Assembly: GCA_900542325.1 (NCBI GenBank)
Contig: UQMY01000005.1
Location: forward strand, 18,727-82,726
Length of the DNA: 64,000 nucleotides
Reading direction: 5' to 3'
Source of the DNA: an uncultured Collinsella sp.
GTDB lineage: Bacteria; Actinomycetota; Coriobacteriia; Coriobacteriales; Coriobacteriaceae
A program made the translations under genes and the position numbers. Shown in pieces: positions 50,968 to 58,947 of the stretch. The notes below the pieces were generated by a model, which had not been told where the DNA came from, ran no database searches, and worked only from the letters and a program-made list of their open reading frames with translations. How positions within the stretch are numbered: position 1 is the stretch's first letter; every line of letters begins with the position of its first letter.

Positions 50968-51861
50968 GTGTCCAATAAATCCAAGGACGCTGACCCCAAG
51001 CAACCAGATTCATCGTTCATTCAGTTCGACGATGCAAAGCAACAGGGCGCCGCTTCGGCGGCGTCCGCCCCTCGTCGCAAGGCGCTCCTTGGCGTTTTGA
51101 CTGCCGCGTGCACCATTCTGATCGTCGTCTCGCTGGGCTTCGTCCATCCTTCCGAGAGCGGCGCCTGGTCCATCGACTGGATCATTCAGGCCGTGACGGG
51201 GGAGAGCGTCGTAACCAAGGACACCAAGGTGTCTGGCTCGACTACGACTTCGGGCGAGGCCAGTTCCAAGGATTCTAAGTCATCGAATGACGCAAAAGAT
51301 GAGTCCAAGCATTCTGATGAGTCCAAGTCCAAGGACGATTCCGAGTCTTCAAACAAGGAATCGGACAAGAACTCGGATAACAAGAAGTCCGAGGACCAGG
51401 ACGGCAAGAAGTCTGGCGATAAATCCGCTGCCCAAAATACGGGAGTCGGTGATACTTCCAATGCGTCTGGCGGTGGCCAGTCGTCTGATGGAGCCTCATC
51501 CTCTAATGGTGGAAACGCCTCCTCGGGCGGCCAGGGCGGCTCGCAGGAGTCCAGCTACGTAACGGTGACGGTTTCGGTCACATCGAGCGCTGTGGGCAAT
51601 CCTGTGTCTTCTGGTGGCACCTTTACCTTTAACGAAGGCGCTACCGTCTACGATGCCCTGTGCGCGCTGGGCCTTTCTGTCAACGCACATGGCTCGTCGT
51701 ACGGCACGTATGTTTCTGCGATTGGTGGTTTGGCCGAGAAACAGTACGGCGGCACGAGCGGCTGGATGTACTCCGTCAACGGCACAACGCCCATGACGGC
51801 CTGCAGCAACTACGTTCTCTCCAACGGCGACAACGTGGTCTGGTATTACGTTACAGGCTAG
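50968..51861 (+). CDS. Membrane-anchored single DUF4430 protein, second gene of the B12 operon
   Basis: 297 residues. A cytoplasmic head (about 45 residues) is followed by one membrane helix ALLGVLTAACTILIVVSLGFV, then a long disordered Ser/Lys/Asp stalk (about 80-200), and one C-terminal DUF4430 domain: TVYDALCALGLSVNAHGSSYG, GTSGWMYSVNGTTPM, LSNGDNVVWYYVTG. It begins nine bases after the preceding stop, with GTG 50968 read from AGGTGAGGG; GTG 50959 directly abuts the stop. The same riboswitch should control it. It may hand corrinoid from the larger protein to a transporter located elsewhere; that step is inference. Confidence 0.8.
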   Translation: MSNKSKDADPKQPDSSFIQFDDAKQQGAASAASAPRRKALLGVLTAACTILIVVSLGFVHPSESGAWSIDWIIQAVTGESVVTKDTKVSGSTTTSGEASSKDSKSSNDAKDESKHSDESKSKDDSESSNKESDKNSDNKKSEDQDGKKSGDKSAAQNTGVGDTSNASGGGQSSDGASSSNGGNASSGGQGGSQESSYVTVTVSVTSSAVGNPVSSGGTFTFNEGATVYDALCALGLSVNAHGSSYGTYVSAIGGLAEKQYGGTSGWMYSVNGTTPMTACSNYVLSNGDNVVWYYVTG

Positions 51862-51883
51862 AGGCTTCGACATAGCGCGCCAG

Positions 51884-51921
51884 ACGGGCGGTTCCGACAG
51901 ACATCCGGGCCGCCCGTTTTT
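51884..51921 (+). terminator. Intrinsic terminator of the DUF4430 operon
   Basis: ACGGGCGG and CCGCCCGT pair across an 18-base loop and are followed by a run of five Ts. Confidence 0.88.
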
Positions 51922-51960
51922 CATGCGAATGGGATTGGGTCGCCGGGTCTCTCGGCAAAC

Positions 51961-51994
51961 AAAAAACCGGTTGGAATGGGAATTCCAACCGGTT
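51961..51994 (-). terminator. Intrinsic terminator of GtrA gene 1
   Basis: AACCGGTTGGAAT and ATTCCAACCGGTT are perfect 13-bp arms; on the minus strand the stem is followed by TTTTTTG. Confidence 0.92.
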
Positions 51995-52020
51995 ATACAT
52001 TCAAGCAAATAGCGAATCGA

Positions 52021-52428
52021 CTACGACCGTGCGCCCTCGAGGAAGAAGCGGCGGCTGAAGTAGTTGTACCAGGTGACGAGGAACGTGGCGATGGCCTTCA
52101 TGGCCTGGTAGCCGATGCTCAAAAACGTGACGCCCACAAACATGTACAGGTCGTTGAGGCCCAGGCCGATCACCGACAGGATGGTGAAGATCGTGAACTC
52201 GCGCTTGCGGCTCATGCCCTCGCGATGGTCGAACACGTACTTCATGCTGAGCCAGTAGTTGACCACGACGGACGTGATGAACGAGACCGTGGTGCTCATC
52301 AAAAAGTCGAGGTGAAACAGCTCGACGAGCGCAATGAGCATACCCCAGTCGATGCCAAAGGAGATAAGGCCCACGACAGCGAACTTGAGGAACTGCTTGG
52401 TATGAGGTTGTGCCAGTGCCTTGCGCAC
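52021..52428 (-). CDS. GtrA-family membrane protein 1
   Basis: 135 residues with four membrane helices. FLKFAVVGLISFGIDWGMLIA and the conserved NYWLSMKYVF and LVTWYNYFSRRFFLEG mark the GtrA family, which moves polyprenyl-linked sugars across the membrane or otherwise aids glycan decoration. The start codon is GTG at 52428 with a GGATG-type ribosome site. A second GtrA gene lies upstream on the same strand. Confidence 0.85.
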   Translation of the reverse strand: MRKALAQPHTKQFLKFAVVGLISFGIDWGMLIALVELFHLDFLMSTTVSFITSVVVNYWLSMKYVFDHREGMSRKREFTIFTILSVIGLGLNDLYMFVGVTFLSIGYQAMKAIATFLVTWYNYFSRRFFLEGARS

Positions 52429-52577
52429 GTAATCACATCCAATGCGTTGATGAATCGAGCAGAGGATACTTTAGAGCTTTTGCGAGGGAAACGTAAGGTC
52501 TTTGCCAAGAACTATACGAACTCGCCAAATTATCAAGTGCTAATCCGCAAACGTTGAAAATTTGCCCGTAAACGAGC

Positions 52578-52626
52578 GGCACCCACGGACGATACTGCGC
52601 TGAGCGCGCGTCGTCCGTGGGCGCCG
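52578..52626 (-). terminator. Terminator-like hairpin after GtrA gene 2
   Basis: CCCACGGACGA at 52582-52592 and TCGTCCGTGGG at 52611-52621 are perfect 11-bp arms, extended outward by GGC/GCC. No T-run follows on the minus strand. Confidence 0.6.
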
Positions 52627-52647
52627 TAATGCTGCAAGGGTGTCGAG

Positions 52648-53043
52648 CTATTTGGTCTCGTCGCCCTCCAGGAAGATCTTTCGGGTCACAAAGTTGTAGA
52701 CCATGACAAGCGCGGTGGCGCAAATCTTGGCGATATTGGCTTCGAGCCCCAGACCGGCGTTGAGCGCCAGCACGATACCGTCGTTGAGCACCAAACCGAT
52801 CACGGACAGCACGACAAAGATAATGAACTCGCGGCGGCGGCTCATGCCCTCCTTGTGCGCAAACACGTACTTCATGCTGGCGACGTAATTAAAGATGAGT
52901 GAGACGATAAAGCCGCTGGTGTTGGCGATTAGGATGTTGAGGCCCAGACCGTAGTGGAGCAGATTCATAATGCCAAAGTCGATGACCGTGGCAATGACAC
53001 CGACGACGCCAAATTTCATGATCTGCGCGAGGAGCTTTTGCAT
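52648..53043 (-). CDS. GtrA-family membrane protein 2
   Basis: 131 residues from ATG 53043, with four membrane helices: IMKFGVVGVIATVIDFGIMN, NYVASMKYVFAHKEGMSRRREF, LSVIGLVLNDGIVLAL and ALVMVYNFVTRKIFLEGDE. It is a paralogue of the downstream GtrA. The frame runs on to TTG 53106, but that start lacks a ribosome site, while AAGGCAGG precedes ATG 53043 and gives the usual family length. Function as for GtrA 1; no glycosyltransferase gene is adjacent. Confidence 0.83.
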   Translation of the reverse strand: MQKLLAQIMKFGVVGVIATVIDFGIMNLLHYGLGLNILIANTSGFIVSLIFNYVASMKYVFAHKEGMSRRREFIIFVVLSVIGLVLNDGIVLALNAGLGLEANIAKICATALVMVYNFVTRKIFLEGDETK

Positions 53044-53121
53044 GGTACCTGCCTTAAGCTGGCGCCGAAGCGCCGCGGGGATGACAAACTCAGCAAGTTT
53101 AGCCAATCCCCGCGGGTGGAG

Positions 53122-55038
53122 CTAGGCGCGCTCCTCGATAGCACCGTTTCTATATGCATCGAGCAGTTGGCGTAGGTCCTGGATCTGGCTGCGGATCTTG
53201 GCGCCGGTATCGGTGTCGCTCACCATGCGGCGGCGGTCGGCCTCGTCAAAGCGGTTGGTCTCGCTTTCGATATCGATGTTGCGGGTGAGCGCCTCGGCAA
53301 CGGTGGTAAAGGCCTGGTGCGATTTGAGGCGGCATCCTCGCGAGCTCGAGATGAGCGTGTAGCCGGCGATGCCCGTTTTGGGGTGGTAGGCGCGACAGAA
53401 ACCGCCGTCGATGACCAGCAGCTTACCGTTGGCGCGGATGGGCTGCTCGCCCTTGGTGGTCTTGACCGGGGTGTGGCCGTTGATGATGTGACCGGTCGGT
53501 GAGCATGCCATGGGCGCGACGCCAAACTCGCGCATGATGTCGTCGCAGACCGAGGGCGACTTGGTAAGCGTAAAGTACGGGTCCATCGGCTCGACCCAGG
53601 TGCTCTTATCGGCGATATAGGCGCGCTCAAAGGTACGCACCAGGCGTCCGCTGGCGGGTGAGTTAAAGCCAATCCACAGGTACCACATCCAGTCGAGAGC
53701 GTCGCGGTCGCCCACGCGCCAGGCGCGGCGGGCGATGTGGTCGCAAAAATCGAGATAATCGCGGCCAGCGTGCCAGGTGCCCAAGCAGTTCATGCTGCTA
53801 AAGGTGCCGTCTTCGTTGAGCGGAACGCAGCCGTGGAAGAGCAGGTTACCGTTGGCGACCTTGTACATCGAGCCATGGGAATAGAGGAAATCGATATGGC
53901 GATGCAGGTGATCGGCGGTGACAAACTCGGACACGAGCTTGTCGATGATGTGCTGCTCCTCGGGCGTGAGCGTATAGGGGTCCGCCGGGTCGACGGTGGG
54001 GAAGTCGTTGGTCGTGAGCGGCCACACGCTGCCGTCGGCGAGCGTGACCGTGCCGGTGTCGTGGTCGATCTTGTCGAGTAGCAGGCGATCGGTCATATCG
54101 AACTCGGGGTGGCGCTGGATAATCTGGCCCTCGAGCTTAAAGAGCAGCACGTTGATAGCCTTGATCAGCGGGGTGATGGACTCACCGGCGGTGTAGGTGG
54201 CATCGGCAAAGGCGACAAGCTCACGCAGCGAGATGCCGTAGTCGTTCTCCAGGATCTCGTAGTTGTCATAGCGTAGGTTGTTGCGCAGCACCGTGACGAT
54301 GCAGGCGGGCTCACCGGCCGCAGCGCCCATCCACAGCAGGTCGTGGTTGCCCCACTGGATGTCGAGCGAATGGTAGGTGAGCAGGCGGTCCATAATCTTG
54401 GCCGCGCCGCCGCCGCGGTCGAAGATGTCGCCCACCAGGTGCAGGTGGTCGACGGCCAGGCGCTTGATGAGAGAGGCAAGCGACTCGATAAAGTCGTCGG
54501 CGCTGGCGGTCTCCAGAATGGACTCCACGATGCGCTCGTGATAGCGCACGCGATAGTTGTTCTCGTCCGGATGCGTGTGCAGCAGCTCGTCGATGATGTA
54601 GGCGTAATCGCGTGGGATGGCCTTACGCACCTTGGAGCGCGTATAGCGGCTCGAAAGCGAGCGGGCGACCATGATGAGCTGGTCAAGCATCGTCCTGTAC
54701 CAGGTGGGCGAGTCTTCGCGCCGGCTGCGGACCAGGTTGATCTTCTCGCGCGGGTAGTAGATGAGCGTGCACAGCTCGCCCTTTTCGTCAAAGGAAAGCG
54801 TGTCGCCAAAAATCTCGTCGACATGCTCGCGCACAACGCCCGAGCAGTTGTTGAGGATGTGCATAAAGGCTTCGTACTCGCCATGCACATCGCTCATAAA
54901 ATGCTCGGTGCCTTTGGGCAGGTTGAGAATGGCCGAGAGATTGATAATCTCGGTAAACGCGGATTGCTCGGTGGGAAATTGTCTCGACAGCAGACGCAGA
55001 TACTTGAAGTCTTGCGGATTGCGATCGAATGCGACCAT
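53122..55038 (-). CDS. fbp: Fructose-1,6-bisphosphatase class III
   Basis: 638 residues, the usual length of the Firmicutes-type enzyme. It makes fructose 6-phosphate for gluconeogenesis. A calcineurin-like metallophosphatase core is visible: FMSDVHGEYEAF, HLVGDIFDRGGGAAKIMD and IQWGNHDLLWMGAA, with a later INGHTPVKTTKGE and GGFCRAYHPKTGIAGYTLI. Start ATG 55038 follows GGAAGGTG. The mature gene sits alone between GtrA and the divergent degV. Confidence 0.94.
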   Translation of the reverse strand: MVAFDRNPQDFKYLRLLSRQFPTEQSAFTEIINLSAILNLPKGTEHFMSDVHGEYEAFMHILNNCSGVVREHVDEIFGDTLSFDEKGELCTLIYYPREKINLVRSRREDSPTWYRTMLDQLIMVARSLSSRYTRSKVRKAIPRDYAYIIDELLHTHPDENNYRVRYHERIVESILETASADDFIESLASLIKRLAVDHLHLVGDIFDRGGGAAKIMDRLLTYHSLDIQWGNHDLLWMGAAAGEPACIVTVLRNNLRYDNYEILENDYGISLRELVAFADATYTAGESITPLIKAINVLLFKLEGQIIQRHPEFDMTDRLLLDKIDHDTGTVTLADGSVWPLTTNDFPTVDPADPYTLTPEEQHIIDKLVSEFVTADHLHRHIDFLYSHGSMYKVANGNLLFHGCVPLNEDGTFSSMNCLGTWHAGRDYLDFCDHIARRAWRVGDRDALDWMWYLWIGFNSPASGRLVRTFERAYIADKSTWVEPMDPYFTLTKSPSVCDDIMREFGVAPMACSPTGHIINGHTPVKTTKGEQPIRANGKLLVIDGGFCRAYHPKTGIAGYTLISSSRGCRLKSHQAFTTVAEALTRNIDIESETNRFDEADRRRMVSDTDTGAKIRSQIQDLRQLLDAYRNGAIEERA

Positions 55039-55358
55039 GAAACACCTTCCGATGGAGCTGGTAAAACTGATAAACAGCGTCAAACGTTTATCAGTATGCG
55101 CCGCTTTTGTTTCGATTGGGGGTGGGAGGTCGAATTGTTGGCCGAACGGTTTGGTAAATCGATTTAGTTGAGGTAGATATGGCGGTTGGGTGGAGACGAC
55201 AGAAGGTGTTTTCTCAGATATTTATGCGTGGGGTCGGTGGAGACGATGGTGGTAAAGATGTTCGCTATTATTGGTTCGATTTGGTAAATAGTGGACATAT
55301 GTACCGTATATAGGCTCACTGTGCGATAATTTGCGCAGCAATGAGTAAGGAGCCTCAT
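55039..55358. other. Divergent intergenic region between fbp and degV
   Basis: 320 bases without a credible gene. The right half is AT-rich. GATAAT at 55325-55330 is a likely -10 for degV. TTTGGTAAATCG near 55149 and GATTTGGTAAATA near 55277 are related direct repeats of unknown meaning. Confidence 0.35.
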
Positions 55359-56249
55359 ATGAGTGATTTTGTCCTGACCTGTGAATCCGCCGCCGATCGA
55401 ACTCGGGAGTTCTTTGAATCGCGCAATATCCCTGTCGTGTGTTTTCATTACGAGATCGACGATGTTGTCTATACGGACGATCTGTATCAGTCGATTACGC
55501 CGGACGAGTTTTTTGCCCAGATATCCGCGGGCGCCATGCCCAAGACGTCTCAGGTGAGCGTGGGTGAGTACGAGGAGTTTTGGGAGCCGCTTGTTGCCGA
55601 GGGCAAAGACGTGCTGCACCTGACGTTGTCGTCGGGTATTTCGGGCACGTATGGATCAGCCTGCGTTGCGGCGCAGATGCTCGCGGATCGCCATCCCCAG
55701 GGCGGCAAGGTGCGCGTCATCGATTCGCTGGCAGCGTCTTCGGGCTTTGGCCTGCTGGCGGAATGTGCCGCCGACGTGCGCGATAGCGGGGCTTCACTCG
55801 ACGAGACGGCCGCTTGGATTGAGGAGCACAGGCTCAACCTGCACCACTGGTTCTTCTCGACCGATCTGTCGAGCTACCTGCGCGGCGGTCGCATTTCGGC
55901 CGCGAGCGCGATCATCGGCACGGCGCTTAAGATTTGCCCGCTTATGACGGTCGATTGCGAAGGTGGGCTGTCGCCACGTGAGAAGATTCGCACTAAGAAG
56001 CGCGCGATTTCCGAGATGGCTAAGACCATGATGGCACACGTGCAGGACGGTGCGGATTATTCGGGTAAGTGCATCATGTCGCACTCGGCGTGCCGCGAGG
56101 ATGCCGAGGCAGTTGCGGCGCTGATTGAGGAACAGGTTCCGCAGCTTAAAGGCAAGATTGAGATCAATAACATCGGTACTCTGATTGGCTCGCATACCGG
56201 ACCTGGTACGGTGGCGCTCTTCTTTATGGGCGACAAGCGCGTGGATTAA
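55359..56249 (+). CDS. DegV-family fatty-acid-binding protein
   Basis: 296 residues. DegV proteins bind a fatty acid and, in several cases, present it to a FakA kinase as FakB. MSDFVLTCESAADRTREFFE opens the fold; GAMPKTSQVSVGEYEEFWEP and LSSGISGTYGSA bind the head group; KKRAISEMAKTMMAH and IGSHTGPGTVALFFMGD end it. AAGGAG lies seven bases before ATG 55359, so the ATG at 55341 is not used. No FakA gene is in the window. Confidence 0.92.
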   Translation: MSDFVLTCESAADRTREFFESRNIPVVCFHYEIDDVVYTDDLYQSITPDEFFAQISAGAMPKTSQVSVGEYEEFWEPLVAEGKDVLHLTLSSGISGTYGSACVAAQMLADRHPQGGKVRVIDSLAASSGFGLLAECAADVRDSGASLDETAAWIEEHRLNLHHWFFSTDLSSYLRGGRISAASAIIGTALKICPLMTVDCEGGLSPREKIRTKKRAISEMAKTMMAHVQDGADYSGKCIMSHSACREDAEAVAALIEEQVPQLKGKIEINNIGTLIGSHTGPGTVALFFMGDKRVD

Positions 56250-56286
56250 TTTGCCCCATCACATCGCTGCATGATTGCTCAAACGA

Positions 56287-56318
56287 AAACGGCCCGCCTC
56301 ACGTTTGTGGGGCGGGCC
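56287..56318 (-). terminator. Terminator between degV and the TIM-barrel-like gene
   Basis: GGCCCGCC and GGCGGGCC are perfect arms; on the minus strand CGTTTTCGTTT follows. It lies between convergent genes and may serve both. Confidence 0.85.
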
Positions 56319-56329
56319 AAGATGTTTTG

Positions 56330-57421
56330 CTAGCGTTTCTTTCCTCGGAAGAAAAAGCCGTGCAGTGAGGGCTTGAGCCCGCGGTTGGCGCGACGCTCCT
56401 CGACGCGCTCGTGGATCGAAGCGACGCGCTCGATGACCTCGTCGGGAATCGGCACGTCGGGATTCATGTTCTCGACCTGGCTGACCTCGGCGGCGGCGAC
56501 CTGGTCGATAATGGGCACATCATCGCGCGAGATGACAGGTGTGGCGTCTTCCTTCATCTTGCGATAACGCTGCATCATGTCGGTCTGTAGCTGCTGGGCC
56601 GAAGGCGGCGTCCAGATGATGGCGTTGGCGCCGGCGGCGATAGTCTCACGGATGCTCTCGGGCGTCTTGCCGCCCGGCGCGATAAGCGGCAGGTTGGGAT
56701 AGTGCTCGCGCAGCTCGCGCAGGACCTGCGGCGTGTTCTTACCAGCGGCGATGTTGAGGATCTTGGCGCCGGCGCGCACTTTGGCGTGAGCATCGTCGTC
56801 GCAACGTACGACCGTGGCGATGACGGGGATGTCGGCGATGTTGGTGATGTGCTCGACCATCTCGGCGGTGGCGGGGGAGTTGACCACGCAGCCCGCCGCG
56901 CCCTGCATCTCGGAGACGGCTGCCATCTGCACGGAACGCTTACCGGTGGTGGTGCCACCGCCCACGCCTACGAAGACCGGGCACTCGGCGACGGTCAGCA
57001 GCGCCTGCGTAATGGCGGGCTGCGGCGTGAAAGGGTAGACCGCAAAGACGGCATCGGCGTTGGAGTTGCGGATAACCGCGACATCGGTGGTGTAGATGAG
57101 CGATTTGATGCGGCGGCCGAAGAGCGTGAAGCCGCTGGCCTCCTCGATCTCGTCGGGCATGCGAAGGGCAGCCTTGCGCAGGCGTCCGTCGATGGGCAGG
57201 GGCTCCATAGGGAGCAGGCCGTTGGGCGTGACGGCTACCTGGGGCTCGGTGAACTCGTCTGCGAGCTCGACCTCGGAGAAATCGACCGAGGCGACGATGT
57301 CCTCGTGAACCTCGGCGGGCACATCGATGGGGGCTTGGTCGTTTGCCGCGGCAGGCGTGTCGAAGGAGCTGGTGCCGACGAAGGCGTCGACGCGCTCATT
57401 TAGATCGTTGAGGGTATCCAT
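56330..57421 (-). CDS. TIM-barrel-like protein of unknown function
   Basis: 363 residues. An acidic, low-complexity head (1-75) precedes a (beta/alpha)8-like region: VAVIRNSNADAVFAVYPFTP, CPVFVGVGGGTTTGKRSVQ, GAAGCVVNSPATAEMVEHI, IPVIATVVRCDDDAHAKVRA, AKILNIAAGKNTPQVLRELR and LPLIAPGGKTPESIRETIAAG. The Gly-rich loop and the late APGGK/GANAIIWTPPS look like a phosphate-binding barrel of the KDPG aldolase or ThiE sort. I cannot name a substrate. The ATG 57421 has no clear ribosome site. Confidence 0.65.
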   Translation of the reverse strand: MDTLNDLNERVDAFVGTSSFDTPAAANDQAPIDVPAEVHEDIVASVDFSEVELADEFTEPQVAVTPNGLLPMEPLPIDGRLRKAALRMPDEIEEASGFTLFGRRIKSLIYTTDVAVIRNSNADAVFAVYPFTPQPAITQALLTVAECPVFVGVGGGTTTGKRSVQMAAVSEMQGAAGCVVNSPATAEMVEHITNIADIPVIATVVRCDDDAHAKVRAGAKILNIAAGKNTPQVLRELREHYPNLPLIAPGGKTPESIRETIAAGANAIIWTPPSAQQLQTDMMQRYRKMKEDATPVISRDDVPIIDQVAAAEVSQVENMNPDVPIPDEVIERVASIHERVEERRANRGLKPSLHGFFFRGKKR

Positions 57422-57612
57422 GGAGGCTCGATTCTATGTGATGACGGCCGGCGCGATGCAGCCGGAATTGCGAATGCTAAATCGTTTGACGAGTTGATTT
57501 TTCCCCGCCGCGCCATCCGTTAGACCGAAGGACCGGCGAACGTGAAGGAGCTGTGGTGGCGGGGATCGAGGTGCTATCTTGAAAGTCCCGTTTAAAAGAG
57601 AGGTGACGCGGT

Positions 57613-57783
57613 ATGGAATTGACAGCAATGTTTGGCTCGATTGGCCTGTGTGTGGGCGCAATTGTTGCCGCCGCGGTCATCTACTTTGTGGTCACGGCCA
57701 TTAAGGGCAAAAGGGCCGAACGCAAGGAGCGCACGATGCTTAAACAGCATCGCGACCAGCAGGGCAAACGCGCACGGAGATAG
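57613..57783 (+). CDS. 56-residue single-pass membrane protein
   Basis: A short frame with GAGAGGTG upstream of the ATG encodes a single membrane helix (SIGLCVGAIVAAAVIYFVVTA) followed by a basic tail (IKGKRAERKERTML, KQHRDQQGKRARR). The strong ribosome site, the hydrophobic-then-basic layout and the clean gap between two other genes support coding. Function unknown. Confidence 0.65.
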   Translation: MELTAMFGSIGLCVGAIVAAAVIYFVVTAIKGKRAERKERTMLKQHRDQQGKRARR

Positions 57784-57807
57784 CTTGTTGAGTTTTGGAT
57801 CCGTGCG

Positions 57808-58911
57808 CTAACTGCGTTTTCGGATCAGGGCAATGTAGAAGCCCTCAAAGTCGCGGCTGGGCGGAATGGTGAGCGTGCCGGGCAGGCCGTTGGCGATGGC
57901 CGATACCTGACCCGCGGCAATGGCTTCGGTCAGGGCGTTGGACTCGATGCGCGGCTCCTCACCAGCTTCCTGGGCGCGGCGTGCCTCACTTTCGCTCGGC
58001 GTGCCATCGAGGGGGATAAGCTCGCAGTCCATGTGCTTGTCGAGGGCCTCTTGCAGGGCGTCCTCGTTTTCCTGCGGCAAGATCGAACAAGTCGAATAGA
58101 CGAGCGTGCCGCCCGGTTTGAGGGCTCCCATGGCGCGGTCCAGAAGTGCTCGCTGCGAGCGGGCGCACCTGCTCAGCAACTGCTCGGTGAGGCCGCGCAG
58201 GCTCTTCTCGTTGCCGCTGACGACTGTGCCCGTGCCGGTGCAGGGAGCGTCGAGCAGGATACGGTCAAAGCGGAAGAACTCGTCGAGCTCGCGTGCGTCG
58301 ATGCGCATGACGGGCACGTTTTTTGCGCCTTGGCGGTGGAGGTTGGCTTCGAGCTTCTCGGCGCGGGGAATGCTCATCTCGCAGGCGGTGAGGTGTGCCT
58401 GGCCCTGGGTGAGGGCGGCGATCTGCGTCGTCTTGCCGCCGGGGGCCGCGCACATGTCCAGGATGTCCTCGCCGGCCTGGGCGCCCAAGACCAACGGCGG
58501 CATCATGGACGACAGACTTTGCAAGTAGATCTTGCCGTCGCGGTAGATGTCGAGGTCCCACAGGTCGGAAACCTGGGCCTCGGGCAGGATGGAAGCGTCC
58601 GGGTACCATGCGACGGGGCGGTGGGCGATGCCGGCGGCATCGAGCGCCGCGGCGATGTCCTCGGCGGTTGCCTTGAGCGTGTTGGCGCGCAGCGTGACCG
58701 GGCGTGTGGCCGCGGCGCCGAAGCCCTCGATCATAAGCTCGGCATCGGCGGGCGCATAGGCGCCGGCGACCGTGTCGACCATAAAGCGCGGCAGGTCGGC
58801 GGCGCAGGGAAGGGCGGCAAGCTGGTCGGAAAGCTCGGTGGCGGCAAACTGCCTGAGCTTGAGCTCGGCCTTGACCTGCTTTTTCTGCTTACGACGACGC
58901 GGCTTGGACAT
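57808..58911 (-). CDS. RsmB/NOP2-family RNA (cytosine-5) methyltransferase
   Basis: 367 residues. A class I SAM methyltransferase: LDMCAAPGGKTTQIAAL is motif I, LLDAPCTGTGTVVSG carries motif IV with its Cys, and YSTCSILPQENEDAL carries motif VI with the catalytic Cys. A short N-terminal domain and a basic start (SKPRRRKQKKQVKAEL) precede it. GGAAGGAAAG supports the ATG. The family methylates rRNA or tRNA cytosines; the exact target is not deducible. The next gene is MetRS, on the same strand 36 bases upstream. Confidence 0.88.
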   Translation of the reverse strand: MSKPRRRKQKKQVKAELKLRQFAATELSDQLAALPCAADLPRFMVDTVAGAYAPADAELMIEGFGAAATRPVTLRANTLKATAEDIAAALDAAGIAHRPVAWYPDASILPEAQVSDLWDLDIYRDGKIYLQSLSSMMPPLVLGAQAGEDILDMCAAPGGKTTQIAALTQGQAHLTACEMSIPRAEKLEANLHRQGAKNVPVMRIDARELDEFFRFDRILLDAPCTGTGTVVSGNEKSLRGLTEQLLSRCARSQRALLDRAMGALKPGGTLVYSTCSILPQENEDALQEALDKHMDCELIPLDGTPSESEARRAQEAGEEPRIESNALTEAIAAGQVSAIANGLPGTLTIPPSRDFEGFYIALIRKRS

Positions 58912-58947
58912 CCGTCTTTCCTTCCCATTCCATTACATGTCGAGTGT

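Noticed and set aside
48943..51003. 686-codon minus-strand ORF across the DUF4430 gene
   Set aside because: Shadow of the repeat-rich plus-strand gene; no signal peptide, ribosome site or recognisable domain.
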